DNA from: Echria macrotheca
Taxonomy: Eukaryota; Ascomycota; Sordariomycetes; Sordariales; Schizotheciaceae
Length of the DNA stretch: 64,000 nucleotides
NCBI GenBank assembly: GCA_030411725.1
Contig: MU839827.1
Location: 248,001-312,000 of the forward strand
Reading direction: 5' to 3'
A program made the position numbers and the translations under genes. Shown here piece after piece: positions 12,258 to 24,499 of the stretch. Numbering within the stretch: the stretch's first letter is position 1; each line of letters starts with the position of its first letter. The notes beneath the pieces were generated by a model, which saw only the letters and a program-made list of their open reading frames with translations, did no database searches and was not told the origin of the DNA.

Positions 12258-13617
12258 GCTCTTGCTGGATTCGACGGGAAGGTGTTATAGACGAAGCTGA
12301 TGCGTGGCCGCTACGTGATGATACGAGCGACCAGACGGAGATCTCTGGGAGATACTCTGCAATGGAGGACTGGCAGTGGTTATAGCAGGTCTGAATACCT
12401 GAAGGCTGATGTTTGGCATGAGATACTGTAGGGTGCTACTGATTCTTCAATGTTTCCTGTCAATAGCGGCTAGTGAGTAATCCACTAAGTTTCTCCTATC
12501 AGTTTGTGTTTATGCATTTGTCACTTTCGTCAGTGCTCATCCACGACCCATTGTTTCCCCGGTCTGGACCGATTTGGCCGCGTGCAGTTGAGTGAATGTC
12601 TGATCGTCAAGGGGTCCAACCACAAACACCACACGGCCGGGTAGGCTCCGAAACCAAGGGAAAGCCTGATTGGGCGACTCTCATTGAATGCCGAAGCCTA
12701 TTGTGTAAAACTACGAGTTGGTGGCCGGGGTTCTCGTGTTTTGAACCACTTCCATTTCTAGCCAGACCTCCATCCTCCGAGGCCACTCGCACCTGCGTGG
12801 TGATGCACCGATTCCAGTGGGTTCCAACGGCAACCGTACCTTATGCTTTCTCTTTGCTGAGGGCTAGCAGCAAATCGTATTGTCTTAAGGCCTCCGGATG
12901 GTTTGCGTGACAAACCTTGGTGAGCCACACGATTGTTTCTAGGACTGGGAGGAACTGGAGAAAACAAAACGGGTCGTCTTGGACATTCCGTGCCCTTGCC
13001 GCCTGTCTTCAATGCCGTGCCGTGCGTCCGTGAGCATCGCCGTTCCCTCTGTTCATACAAACATGTTTCTTTTATAGGTACCTAGCCTGCCGAAACCAGA
13101 AACAACATACCCCAGACACAACGATACTGAACCGTGCCAGGCACCAAATGGGACTGGTACCAGTTAGAGATCTCCATTTATCCTTGTTTCCTACCAACTC
13201 CTCTCGATCTCTTATGTCTTCCGAATGAACGAGGCCTTTCCTTTTCGGGTTCTACTTCTTGGGCTGTACGTAGTATCGGTAGTTGAGGCTATATCCCCAT
13301 GCTGATATACGACTTTCACACATGGTAGTCAGTCCGCTTCACCCGGCGACAATATCACACACCTCCGTGGTCATGATGATCCTTATCCCGTCCCTTCCTC
13401 GTCATTCCAGTTTTCCTTTTCTCCACTACAGGACTCACCAAGATTGCCAGCTAAAGCCTTCACCTCGGCTTCAACTCCCGTTTCTTCTCTCCTCCTCCCC
13501 TTCCTTCCCACACGCTGATCGCATTCCGCCCGGCAACCACATCCATATCCCTATTCTCTTCCCTATCATTTACCTCCCCCATTCTTTTCTCTCAATATCC
13601 ACTAGAACCCAGAAAAA
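12258..13617. other. Intergenic region upstream of the rhodopsin-domain gene
   Basis: No supported gene. The right end, from about 13420, is strongly C/T-rich on the plus strand, as is common in leaders of filamentous ascomycete genes, and it runs into the start codon at 13618. Confidence 0.5.
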
Positions 13618-15257
13618 ATGCCCTCCCCAACCCCACCCGCCAACGTCTTCGGCACCCCCATCCCCATCCCCATATCCTCACCCCCAACCACAACCACGGA
13701 CAAAGAAACAACAGCCCCCCTAATCCTCCCAGCAATCTGGTCCCTCCTCTCCATATCCACCCTCTTCCTCACCCTCCGCCTCTACAGCAAATTCAAATAT
13801 CTAAAGTCCCGCGCCCTCTGGTGGGACGACTACGTCCTCATCCTGTCCTGGGTACCTTCTTCCCCATTTTTTCCCCCCCAACAAAAACTAACCCTAAACA
13901 AAAAAGTTAACACTCCTCGCCGACGCGGTAACAATAACAATCAACCTCTCCCTAGGATTCGGGATGCACTCTGCCGATATCAGACCCGCAGCAAATTTGT
14001 CTGTGGTAAATCTGCTTGCGCTGGTCCAGGGCAGTCTGGCGGGATTCGGCGCGGTGTGGAGTAAGACTTCGTTTGGGATGACGCTGTTAAGGATTGTTGA
14101 GGGGAGGAGGGTGAGGGGGGTGGTGTGGTTTGTGTTGGGCAGTATGAATCTTGCTATGACGGGGGGGGTTGTGGTCAGTTGGGTGCAGTGTTGGCCTGTT
14201 GCGAGAGTGTGGTATGATAAGAGTGGTGGGGAGGGGGGTGGGTGTTGGGGGGATGGACGGGTTGGTGTTTATTTTGGGGTTTTTGCTGCTGGTATTGTTG
14301 ATCTCTATTATTTCCTTCCCTCCTTCTCTCTCCGTTATTCAATTTTGGGGGATGTGTGTGTGTATGTGTGTGTGTGTGTGTCTGGTTGCTAATAGGAAGA
14401 TGATGGTAGTGTATTCGGGAGTCATGGATATCCTCCTCGCACTGTTGCCCTGGACTATCATCTGGCGACTGCAGATACGCAAGAAGGAAAAGATGGGCAT
14501 TGCGCTGGCCATGAGTATGGGTGTATTGTATGTTTCTTTTCTTTTTTGTGTGTGTGTTCCTCGATGGGGCGTTACATGGACTAACTGAACGGATGTGTAA
14601 AAGTGCCGGCTGTGCGGCCTTTGTCAAGAGTACCAAGATCCCGCTGGTTCTGGGGGACGACTTTACCTGTAAGATGACCCAGCCCCCCTTTTTCTCTCTC
14701 ATCCACCTGGCCAAGATAAATAAAAACTTCCCGTCATTACGTACTACCCGGCACCCACAAGCTGTTCGTGGTGATGGTAGGTAACAAAATTAGACGAAGG
14801 GTACGACCTCGTAATCTGGGGCACCGCCGAGGTGGCCATCACCATCTGCGCCGCGTCGGTGCCCCTGCTCCGGGTGCTGATCCGCGAGGTACGCAGCCGG
14901 ACGACGCACAGGTCACACCGAAACGGTGAGAAGAATGCAGAGGACGTCAACCACAACAACAATCAGCCGAGTGGCGGCAGCACGGCCATCTCATCCGACG
15001 AGGAACTCGGGATCAGGTCTTCGGGGGACCACAAGCCCCAACAAACTACGATCGATGACGACGACAGCGACAAAAACGGGTACGGTGATGGGGACGAAAA
15101 GGGGTTGTCGTTGCACGAGCCGAGTTCCGTGAGTACCGTCATGGTAGCAGCGGGGCCGGAACGCGGGAGGGAGGACACACGGTGGAAACTTGATTTTAAT
15201 CCGGGAGGGTTTTATGCGCAGGATTTCTGGGATGCCCTCAGTTCCCGCAGACGGTAG
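13618..15257 (+). CDS. Rhodopsin-domain (PTH11-like) integral membrane protein
   Basis: Five exons: 13618-13851, 13907-14291, 14410-14527, 14604-14668 and 14794-15257, giving 421 aa. The layout matches the fungal rhodopsin-domain family of seven-helix membrane proteins. Key segments are RLYSKFKYLKSRALWWDDYVL after the first helix, LLALVQGSLAGFGAVWSKTSF, VYSGVMDILLALLPW, and a final helix followed by a long polar cytosolic tail. The tail, about 120 residues, is rich in Asn, Asp, Ser and charged residues. Family members sit in the plasma membrane and some act as non-canonical GPCRs; the ligand is unknown. The second intron contains a GT microsatellite at 14352-14381. Its acceptor at 14409 was chosen because it restores AAVYSGVMD, the family sequence. 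Confidence 0.85.
14352..14381 (+). repeat. (GT)n microsatellite inside an intron
   Basis: A run of alternating GT, interrupted once, lies within intron 2 of the rhodopsin-domain gene. It makes this intron (118 bp) about twice as long as its neighbours. Confidence 0.9.
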
Positions 15258-16432
15258 AGTTAAAGTGGAGGGAGGGGTTTGTTCCGGGGAAGATACTGAC
15301 AGAGTAAATGTTCTCCCCGGGGACCGTCAAGTGTTAGCAGAATAGGCGGCTGTATAACAGACCTCAAGGTGTCAGAGGGGACAGCGGGAGAGGGGATGAA
15401 TCAAGGGGGTACGAATCCCCTTTCCGTCCCAGGGACCAGATCGGGACTTTTGTTGTCTTTCCTCCTGTTTTGTGGGGTTTCTTTTGCGTTTTGTGGCAAA
15501 AAGGTGTACGATAGTTGTGATACTAAAGCTCCATGTTTCATCCTCGTACCTGAATCGACCTCAATCCACTGACCCCTGGAACAAGTCCATTACCCACAGG
15601 ACAATATGTCGCTCTCCATCCGTCATAATAAGATATACCATCGAGATGATCTTCTATAGAAGCAAATATCCGTACTCATTGTGTCTCTCACAATGGACAC
15701 TAGCTGGTACACAACCTCAGCTGTCAGAAAACCTGTCAATCTGGTGTAGCCATCCCATCTGCCCCTGCATCTCGGCACCCGGCAGGGCGTAGGACCACGG
15801 TTTACACAAAAGCAACCGGCAACTGGCCGGGTGTGTGCACGAGTATTGTGTACATTACATGGTGTGACGGACCAAGATGAAAAGGGGCTGTGAAGGAAGA
15901 TTTCCATGCCTGGCTGCATTGGTCTTTGCTTGTTTGCCACGGAGCGCAGTTGCTTTGCTGATAACAGATCAAACAAAGCAACATCCGAGTAAGGATGATG
16001 AAAGAAAGAAATGCAGACACTATCCGCTGCCACGACGCAAGGAACTTGTCGGTGACGGACCGAAAGGCTAGGTGAAGCTGAAACAGAGAGCAATCAAAAC
16101 AACTGACGCCAAGAGCCGGGTGTGCGTTGCGTCCCTTGACAAGCTATGACATGTAGCAGGACCTCACCCCCATTAAATAGGACATTAAGCGAGTTGGGAG
16201 AGGTTGAGTGTTGGACCGCGTATACATACCTCCCGACGAAATACAACCTTGGTATATATCCCGAGGCAAGAAAGACACCACCCGAGTTCTGGACCTTTTG
16301 TTCTCTTGTCTCTCGTTCCTAGCTCAAGGGGCTCCCTTCAAAGTCCCCTCCCCTTTCGAGCTCACCCTTTGCCTTCTTTCTTCTTCCCCTCTGGTCGGCC
16401 CATCCGCTCGTTCACATTGTCCATTCTGAATC
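15258..16432 (+). promoter_or_regulatory. Intergenic region with TATA-like element before the aspartic protease
   Basis: No gene is visible. A TATATA element at 16253-16258 lies 175 bp upstream of the protease start codon. It is followed by a C/T-rich leader from about 16300. The leftmost part should hold the 3' UTR of the rhodopsin-domain gene. Confidence 0.45.
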
Positions 16433-19400
16433 ATGCGTCCCCTCTTCCTGACGGCCCTCGCTGCCGTGGCGATGGTGGCTTTGGCCTCATCGGAGCCGGA
16501 GTCAAATCCGGCCATCCGCTTTCCCAGCCGGGCCGAGAGGCAGTTCCAGGCCGAGCAGCAGAACAGCCAGGTCCTCCGAATGCCTCTCCGGCGCCGACCG
16601 CCGACGCGGGTCATGGTGCCCGCGCGGGAAGATGTTGAAGAGCGGAGAACGCGGGCCGAGCCGTCCTCAACTACGGCTACGGCTACGGGACCCAATCCAC
16701 ACCCGACGCCCAATAAGTCCAACCTGACGGCCATGTTCCAGGATGTGGCCTATGGGATCAAGAGTGTGTAGACGTCTTTCCAGATCCATAACTTGACTGC
16801 GAAAAACATCGACACTAACAAGTTGCCAGTCTGGATCGGGACGCCGGAGCAGTCCGTCATCCTCGACTTCGACACGGGCTCATCCGAGACCTGGGTCGAC
16901 CCGCCCTGCACCATGATGGAAGGATCTGGCGCCTATGAGGAACTCTGCCGGTCGCTGGGCTCCTACATCCCCATCGCGTCCCAAGATGGAAAATCCGTCA
17001 ACGACACGTGCGGACCGGGATGGATCAGCTACGGCAGCGGAGCCACCTATGTGACATATTTCCGAGATACCGTGACATTTTTTGGTAGGTGGACTCGCTT
17101 CCCAACTTTGCTGAACAAGGCTGAGAAGATAAGTAGACCCGTTCGATGTCAGCGGCGTCGGGAACCACTTCAAGCTGTCTAAGCCGGTCCAGTTTGGCGT
17201 GGCGACCTGGGCAGAGGGCATGGTGTCGGGCATATTCGGCGCTGCCTACGGCGTCGGATACAACCAGAATTACAGCAGCTTCATTGACGAGATCTATAAC
17301 CAGGGCCTCGTCCTAGACAAGGATTTCAGCGTCTCACTAGGGAGCGTGGGTGAAGAGGAAGGTGGGTTCCCTTTTTTTTTTTCAGTCGTGGGATCGGAAG
17401 ATAACGGAAAGCAGGCGAGGTCGTCTTCGGCGGTATCGACCTCAAGAAGTTCGTCGGTCCGCTCCAAGGCATACCCCTATCTTCCCAGCTCTCCCGGCAG
17501 GCAGACGGATATTACCGGTAGGTTTCCTGCGTCACATCGAGCGCCGTCCTAATAAAAACACCTAGATACTGGATCAACGTAACAGCCATCAGCGTCACTC
17601 GGCCGGGCTCGTGTCTGTCGGTGCCCGTGACAAACAGCAGCTTCTCGGAGCGCTTCCTACCCGACACAGGTACCACCATGACCTACCTTCCCGAGGAAGT
17701 CTTCTACAACCTGCTCAGCTACTTCCCCGACGCCGAACCTGTGCCTTCATACGGCTACGTCCTCAACTGCGCTCATCTGTACGACGAGGGCGGGTACGTC
17801 TCGTTCACCTTCGACGGCATCACCATCCATGTGCCCTGGAACCAGTTCATCTTCCAGGTCCCGCCCATCTTCCGGGATGAGAAAGACGTCATCTGCATTC
17901 TCGGTGCCGTGCCGACGGATGCGTTCTTCATTCTCGGTGACACGTTCCTGCGTGGCGCCTACGGTACGTATTTTCCCTGGCGTCCCATGTCAATACTGAT
18001 TTTGTTCCCACAGCCCTCTTCAGGCAGCAAGAACACAAGGTCTACCTCGCCCAGTACAGCGACTGCGGAACGCATGTTGTCTCCTCGCATGGTAATCTTA
18101 CCGGCATCGTGGGAAAGTGCGGCCAGGACCGAGGCCATGATGGCGGCCCCGGTGACGAACCGTACGGGCCGCCTCCGCCGCCATCTGAGCCGGGCGAGGA
18201 GGCATCAGGATTCCTGACCGGGATCGGCACGTGTCCGTCGCTCACCAAGGGTACATACAGCCCGCTATACACCACCTCGACCGACTCCAACGGCAATCCC
18301 CTCATGGCGTTAACTAATTTCCCACGACCCGCCATCCAGACGGCGGGAAGGCGCAGTGGAAAGCCGCTAGCCCATCCCTTCACGGTAACCGGCGTGGACG
18401 GGAGCGAGCCCACGGCCCGGTCTACTGCTCGCCAGACGGAGACAGAAGACTTCCCAACCATCACCACGGGTACCGACACTGAAGCGCCCACAGATATGCC
18501 CGATATGTGGTCGACTTCCGACTGCGATACCGACTCCGAGTCGATCACCACCACAGGGTCCGCCACAGCCATGGGCAGCTTCAACCCGTACAGCTTCTCG
18601 TTCAGCGACGAGAAGAGCTCATTCCCCGCAACCAATACCATTACGGACGATTGGTCCACATACACGGACAGCATTTCCTTGGAGACGAACACCTGGGTCT
18701 CTGACGCCACCGACACGGCGACCGAAGAAGCCACTCCAACGGCCATCACCATCCCGGTTGAGTCGAGTGAGACAGTGATTGTCAAAATGGCATCGACGAC
18801 GTATACCATCATCGACGGTCTAACACAGACTGGCGACGAGGGCGAACCGACCACACTGGTGCCCCTGCCCCTGACTGACTTGTCGTCGGCCACCCACCAT
18901 CGTTTCACCTCTGACTGGCCCATTTCCGGACACACGGTGTCTGGGCCATGGGCCACGCCTTTCGGTACCGAGACCGGTATCTGGTCGAACTCTTCGGTGG
19001 TGCTACCGACCCGGTCCGCTGCCTCGATATTGGGAACGGGCGTCACGCCTGCTTCCGCAGCAACAGCCACCACGACCGACGACTCGGACGAGGGCGGGTA
19101 CGTCACCACGTGGGCCTGGACACCTTCAGACGACACGGCACTTCCGGAAGCGACAGAGCCTATTCCTGAGAAGAAAAGGAGGCGGAGAAAGCGGACTGGC
19201 AGTCCACATCGTCACCAGCAGCAGCTTGCCGTCGCGGAGGGCTGCAGCACCAACACTCCGTGCTTGCGCGCCATGATGGAGCGGAGAAATGCCGTCAAGG
19301 CCCGCGGCTTCTGCCATCAAGTGCTGGCAAGGGAACAGCTCCACGACATTCTGGGAGCCATGCCGGTGTTCATGCAATCGGCTTGTCGTGAAGAAAGACA

Positions 19401-19452
19401 GGGTGCCGAAGCGGCGGCAATCAGGACGGCATGTTCTTGCCTGCTTGGCTGA
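16433..19452 (+). CDS. Secreted yapsin-like aspartic protease with Ser/Thr-rich and Cys-rich tail
   Basis: Six exons: 16433-16763, 16830-17084, 17137-17361, 17415-17517, 17566-17963 and 18014-19452, giving 916 aa. A signal peptide (FLTALAAVAMVALASS) is followed by a propeptide-like basic region. The two catalytic aspartates are visible: DFDTGSSETWV (Asp125) and LPDTGTTMTYLPE (Asp338). The A1 peptidase fold ends near residue 465. The remaining 450 residues are Ser/Thr/Pro-rich, a likely O-glycosylated stalk. The end is a Cys-containing module with CSTNTPC, GFCHQVL and a terminal ACSCL. No hydrophobic GPI-anchor tail is present, unlike classical yapsins. An in-frame TAG at 16769 is removed by the first intron (GTGTGT, CTAAC, CCAG), so the gene is intact. 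It probably acts in or on the cell wall. Confidence 0.88.
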
Positions 19453-19778
19453 GGCAGGCGACGTGAAAATCTAGACTTTCATTTGTACTGCAGTGACATG
19501 AAAAAAGTAATGTAGTGGCAATATAATCTGGTTGGACAATGGACATTTGATGCGTGGTACTTTGTTTGCGTGATGCCCCTCCCCCGCGTGATCGTGAGAG
19601 ATTGAGTCACTGATAAGACAAAATTTTCTGAAGCGCCGTGATCGCTGCTACATCACCGCTCCACCCCGCCGAGCTTCTTCCCTGTCCCCAGCGCCGATTC
19701 CACGTCGATTGTCTCTCCAATAGCTTCGGACACTCACGAGTACCCCGACTGTAGCCAATTGGCCGTTCAAAGTGCACA
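19453..19778 (+). other. Intergenic region before argininosuccinate lyase
   Basis: A 326-bp gap holding the protease 3' end and the ARG4 promoter. The only specific element I recognise is the TGAGTCA at 19603-19609, listed separately. Confidence 0.5.
19603..19609 (+). promoter_or_regulatory. GCN4/CPC1-type site upstream of ARG4
   Basis: The heptamer TGAGTCA matches the TGASTCA consensus bound by Gcn4 and its filamentous-fungal counterparts CPC1/CpcA. It lies 170 bp upstream of the argininosuccinate lyase start. Cross-pathway control of arginine genes by this factor is established in fungi, so position and context fit. Binding here is inference. Confidence 0.55.
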
Positions 19779-21225
19779 ATGGGCGACAAACCTGCTGGGA
19801 ACATGCTCTGGGGAGGCCGCTTCACGGGTGAGAACCTTTCTGTCTCCTGCGCTTCGCCGATTGACCGCTAACTGATCAGGCGGCCTCGACCCCCTGATGG
19901 TGCAGTACAACGAGTCCATTTACTTCGATCGCGCCCTCTACAAGCAAGACATCCTCGGCAGCATCGCCTTTGCGCGCGCCAACGCCAAGTCGGGCATCAT
20001 CTCGAAGGACGAGTTCCAGAAGATCGAGAAGGGCCTTCTCGAGGTCATGAAGGAGTGGGAGACCGACAGCTTCAAGATCATCCCGGGCGTCGACGAGGAT
20101 ATCCACACGGCAAACGAGCGCAGGCTGGGCGAGATCATCGGCAAGGACGTCGCGGGCAAGCTGCACACGGGCCGGTCCCGTAACGAGCAGGTCGCGACCG
20201 ACATGCGCATGTGGCTGCGCGACGAGCTGCGCACCGTCGAGGAGCATCTGCGCGCCTTCTTGAACGTCATTGCCGCGCGCGCCGAGAAGGAGATCGAGTA
20301 CATCATGCCCGGATACACACATCTGCAGCGTGCGCAGCCGATCCGGTGGAGTCACTGGATGCTGTCGTACGGGTTTGCTTTCGCTAGCGACCTGGAGCGT
20401 CTCCGCGAGGTGATCAAGCGTGTGAACCGCAGCGCCCTCGGCTGTGGCGCGCTTGCGGGCAACCCGTTCAACATCGACCGCGACATGATGGCCAAGGAGC
20501 TGGGCTTCGAGGACCTTTTGTGGAACTCGATGGGCGCTGTGGCCGACCGCGACTTTGTCACCGAGACGCTGCAGTGGGGATCCATGCTGATGCAGCACAT
20601 CTCGAGGTGGGCCGAGGACCTGATCATCTACTCGACCGCCGAGTTCGGCTTCGTCAGGCTGGCGGATGCCTACTCGACCGGCAGCTCGCTGATGCCGCAG
20701 AAGAAGAACCCCGACAGCCTGGAGCTGTTGCGCGGCAAGAGCGGACGTGCGTTTGGCCATATGGCGGGCTTCATGATGACGCAGAAGGGTCTGCCGAGCA
20801 CGTACAATAAGGATCTTCAGGAGAGCTGGGAGCCCATGCTGGATCATGTCAAGACGGTGTCGGACAGCATCCAGATCGCCAACGGTGTGCTGGCCACGCT
20901 GACGATCCAGCCCGAGAAGATGCAGGCGTCGCTGGATCCCTTCATGTTGGCCACCGATCTGGCAGACTACCTGGTGCGCAAGGGCGTGCCGTTCCGGGAG
21001 ACGCACCACATCTCGGGACGCTGCGTGGCGCTGTCGGAACAGACTGGAACGCCGATGAACGAGCTCACGTATGAACAGCTTAAGGGGGTGGATGCCCGGT
21101 TTGATAAGGATATTTCGGAGGTTTTCAACTATGAGAAGAGCGTAGAGATGCGCTCAGCCAGGGGCGGCACGAGCAAGTCGAGCGTGCTGGAGCAGATAAA
21201 GGTCATCAGGGGCATGATTGCCTGA
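19779..21225 (+). CDS. ARG4: Argininosuccinate lyase
   Basis: Two exons, 19779-19827 and 19880-21225, with a 52-bp intron (GTGAGA, CTAAC, TCAG) after codon 16, giving 464 aa, almost the same as yeast Arg4. The enzyme splits argininosuccinate into arginine and fumarate, the last step of arginine synthesis. The fumarase/aspartase superfamily signature is present: [16 protein letters not shown], with the flexible-loop serine that acts as catalytic base. [12 protein letters not shown] and [11 protein letters not shown] are also present. The N-terminal [13 protein letters not shown], created by the splice, is typical of the family. It is a homotetrameric enzyme, cytosolic in yeast. A TGAGTCA site at 19603 suggests general amino-acid control. 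Confidence 0.97.
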
Positions 21226-21618
21226 GGACGCTGCAATTTGTACAATACAAAACTGCTGGATGAGATGGAATGGAATGGGACGCGGTATGGCAGGATCTCG
21301 TGTGGACTAGATAAAAGCTTTATCTGTGGAATGATGGTTTGCGGTTTCAGGGGTTAATGTTCCTCTCTCAAAAGGATTGCGTCACATGATGCCCGAGAGA
21401 TAAGGCGCGCGCCAAGCGCCAAATCCAGCCAGGCAGCGCTAGTTAGCGGCAGTTCGTTCCAACGGTCCAACCATCCACAAAAAAAAGGTCATTTACGCGT
21501 CCACGACACGTCTCGACGACACCATCCCCATCGCAACCATCCAAAGTCCATTTCGCCGCCTCGTTCCGTGCCAACTGCTAAACATTGCATCCATACTCTT
21601 TCCACGCATTCGCCCGCA
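21226..21618. other. Intergenic region between ARG4 and RTT106
   Basis: A gap of 393 bp without coding signals, holding the ARG4 3' UTR and the RTT106 promoter. Confidence 0.5.
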
Positions 21619-23136
21619 ATGGCGGCAAAACTCGACGGCCAGACGCTGGGTTTCGTCTTTGAGGGCCGACCAGATATCCTGGCTGATATCCAAAAAGCTG
21701 CAGGTGGGCATTTTCTTGACAACGACCCCCCCAGAGAACAAGTACTAACGGCAACAAAAAGTCTCGCCGTTCCACATCAACCTCTTCAACAACATCGCCA
21801 GCTTCGTATCCGAGCGCCTCTCGGGCCAAACCACCGACGACGGCCCCGCGGCCAAACGGCGACGGGTAGACATCGCGCCGACGCAGTCGTCTAACGGATT
21901 CGGGTCCTCGCAGCAGAATGGATCTTCGGGAGCAGATGCCGCGACGGACTCGGTGCTGCTCGAGATTAGGGATATTTCGGTGTCGGTGCCGCAGCGCAAG
22001 AAGTATGATTTGTGCTTCACCAAGAACTTTTTGTACGCGCGGGCGCCGGGGACGTCGGGGCCGGTGCAGGGGATAGTATACCCGTGGCGCGAGATTGGTA
22101 TGTATATATATGCTGTTTCCCATGGTTTTTTCTTGGGGAACTAGCTAACACTCGTGGGGTTTTCTCAGAGCACGCCTTCTACCTCCCCGTTCCGGACAAG
22201 TCGCAAGTGCAGCATAACTACGTCCTCTTCCCGCGCAACAGCTACCTGCCTACGACGAAACAAGCCAACGGCGCCGCCGCCGCCGCACCAGGTGGCGAGC
22301 AGGTCATGGAGCCGCTGGTGTTTACGGTCCCATCGACGGCGCCGAAACCGGGCAGCATCACGGGCCCGTCGGCGGGGGCGGCGGAAGCGGTGTCGGACAG
22401 CTATAGCAGCCTCTTCCACTGGGCGCTGACGACGACGCTGCGGGCCGCGGGTAATAGGAGCTGCGAGCTGGTGGCGTCGGACCCGCGCATCTTCCACAGC
22501 GTCGCGCGCCAGGCGTATCGGCCGACGGAGAAGGCGGTGCACGTCAAGGCGTTCCGCGGGAGCAAGGACGGGTTTCTGTTTTTTCTTCCCACGGGGATCC
22601 TCTGGGGTTTCAAGAAGCCGCTCCTGTTCCTGCCGCTGGACCGGATCGTCGCGGTGAGTTATACCAGTGTGCTGCAGCGGACGTTCAATATCGTGGTCGA
22701 GTTTGAGGGGCGCGATGGCACGGCCGAGGAGATTGAGTTTGGGATGCTGGATCAGGAGGATTATCAGGGCATTGATGAGACGTATGTCAAGCGGCATGGG
22801 CTGGCGGATCGGAGCATGGCGGAGCGGAGGAAGGCGAAGAAGGAGCTGGCGGAGAATGCGAAGAAGGCTCAGGGCGATGGGGACGGTGGAGGGGACGGTG
22901 GTGGTGCCGAGGGTGATGATGGGTTGACGGAGCTGGAGAGGGCGCACAAGGAGGCTGAGCAGGCGTTGCAGGACGAGGAGGATGAGGATGAGGAGGACTA
23001 TGACCCGGGAAGTGAGGGTGAGAGCGAGGGGTCGGGGACGAGTGACGAGGATGATGATGAGGATGAAGATGGGGAGGGCGGGGAGGAGGAGTATGATGAG
23101 GACGAGGGTGATGAGGATGAGATGCAGGAGGAGTGA
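21619..23136 (+). CDS. RTT106: Histone chaperone Rtt106
   Basis: Three exons, 21619-21703, 21762-22097 and 22169-23136, giving 462 aa; introns are 58 and 71 bp. Rtt106 binds H3-H4, preferentially with acetylated H3K56, and works in replication-coupled and heterochromatic nucleosome assembly. The central double pleckstrin-homology region is recognisable, with [14 protein letters not shown] and the second PH part containing [21 protein letters not shown] and [14 protein letters not shown] very acidic C-terminal tail, from about residue 405 and consisting largely of Asp and Glu, is typical of histone chaperones. An NLS-like KRRR lies near residue 60. The protein acts in the nucleus. Length and layout match other ascomycete Rtt106 proteins. 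Confidence 0.93.
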
Positions 23137-23643
23137 ATATGATGAGACATGTCTGGCTTTGATATTTTAACAATAGAGCTTGGGGGTTCCACTGGTTGAA
23201 CCGGTGCTTGTACAACGATGAGGTATGACTAGGGCTTCTTGCTCGTCTTGACATGGCTATGGCTAGAGGCATGGTGGTGTGGACTTTGGTTTAGGAGAAT
23301 GAATCATTTGACTCGGGAAATGACTGACTACCTGCCGGGCTTTTTGAGTCAAACACACTATAAACCAAGCAAAGATTAAGCTGGTACTGAGCGTCCTCTT
23401 ACTCGGTGATTCTGGGAAACTCACTGGGATCCCAACTTCCTAAGTAAGTCAACATGTACAGTACATCCCAAACCACACACTGTCAGCGCACTGTGCAAGA
23501 TTTAACCCCGCGCACCCTGCGGCCATTCCTCTCTATCGCGATACGATATAAGGTATCTCGAACTTGCCCAAGCTGATACCCCCCCTTTCCTTTTTTCGTC
23601 GCACAACATATACGTCTCTCGAGAGAGAGAAATAAAGAGAGAC
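23137..23643. other. Intergenic region between RTT106 and VFA1
   Basis: About 0.5 kb without coding signals. The right end is pyrimidine-rich followed by a GA-rich run just before the VFA1 start. Confidence 0.5.
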
Positions 23644-24499
23644 ATGTCCTTCCCGAATCAATTCCCGAATGAATACTCCCACCGGCGCGTGGCCGAGACG
23701 AGCGCCAAGCCGTGCGATATCTGCTTCAAGCCGAGCTCGAGCGTGCTTATTACGCCGGATAACAAGGTATTTTCCTTTCCTTTCTCACTTCTTTTTTTTT
23801 TCTTTTTATATCCGGGGGGGGTGGGGGGTCGGGATGTGTACAAGATAAGAAATGTGGTTTTGTGGGGAGAGAGATCGGTAATTAAGTGTGTGTGGCTACC
23901 TACCTAACCTTCTAAGGATTTCTTTTACGTCTGTCCGAGTCACCTGAAAGATACGGGGTTTTGTACTCCGAAAATTGATCTGGCCGCGGTGGAGGCGAGG
24001 AAGAAGAGGGCTATGGAGAGGGAGGTGGAGAGGGTGAAGAGGGAGTATGAGGAGAGGAAGAGGCGGAAGGAGGAGGAGAAGAAGAAGAAGGGGAAGGAAA
24101 AGGAGAAGGACGAGAAGAAGGATGAGAAGGACGAGAAAAAGGAAGATGAGAAGAAGGACAAGGCTGGGGAGGTAGGCTTTTTTTTTTTTTTTTCTGAGGG
24201 GAGACGTTACGGATGAAGAAGGGCTGATTCTTTGGGATAGGGCAAGGACGAGACAAAGTCGCCGGCGGCTGAGGAGAAGGAGGAAGAAGAGGAGGAGGAG
24301 CCTAGGATTTTTGAGCTCAAAAGGTGACTACCTATGAGTTGTGTGTTTTGGGGGATGATGATGGTATACTAACGGAACTGAAAGCACATTCTACCAGCAG
24401 CGCGTCAACAGGAAGAGGCAGGTCGAGATCGCCAAGCGGAATCGCGAGCGGTTACAGGATCCCAACTTCTTCCCGTCGGTGCCAAAGGGTCAGCCCTGA
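23644..24499 (+). CDS. VFA1: Vps4-associated protein 1 (Vfa1)
   Basis: Four exons, 23644-23766, 23917-24171, 24241-24323 and 24385-24499, giving 191 aa. The N-terminal half carries the family pattern AKPCDICFKPSSSVLITPD joined by splicing to DFFYVCPSHLKDTGFCTPK; the four cysteines would bind zinc. The middle is an almost pure Lys/Glu helix (coiled-coil-like). The C-terminal stretch FYQQRVNRKRQ is conserved. In yeast Vfa1 binds and stimulates the AAA ATPase Vps4 at endosomes during multivesicular-body sorting. The third acceptor was chosen because it restores the reading frame after an ACTAAC branch site. Confidence 0.88.

Noticed and set aside
16764..16829. In-frame TAG at 16769-16771 suggesting a broken aspartic protease
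   Set aside because: A 66-bp intron with GTGTGT, CTAAC and CCAG covers it, and its removal restores the expected IGTPEQSV start of the catalytic domain.
18042..19136. 364-codon minus-strand open frame opposite the protease tail
   Set aside because: Mirror of a Ser/Thr-rich, GC-biased coding region.
19876..21009. 377-codon minus-strand open frame opposite ARG4
   Set aside because: Antisense shadow of ARG4.
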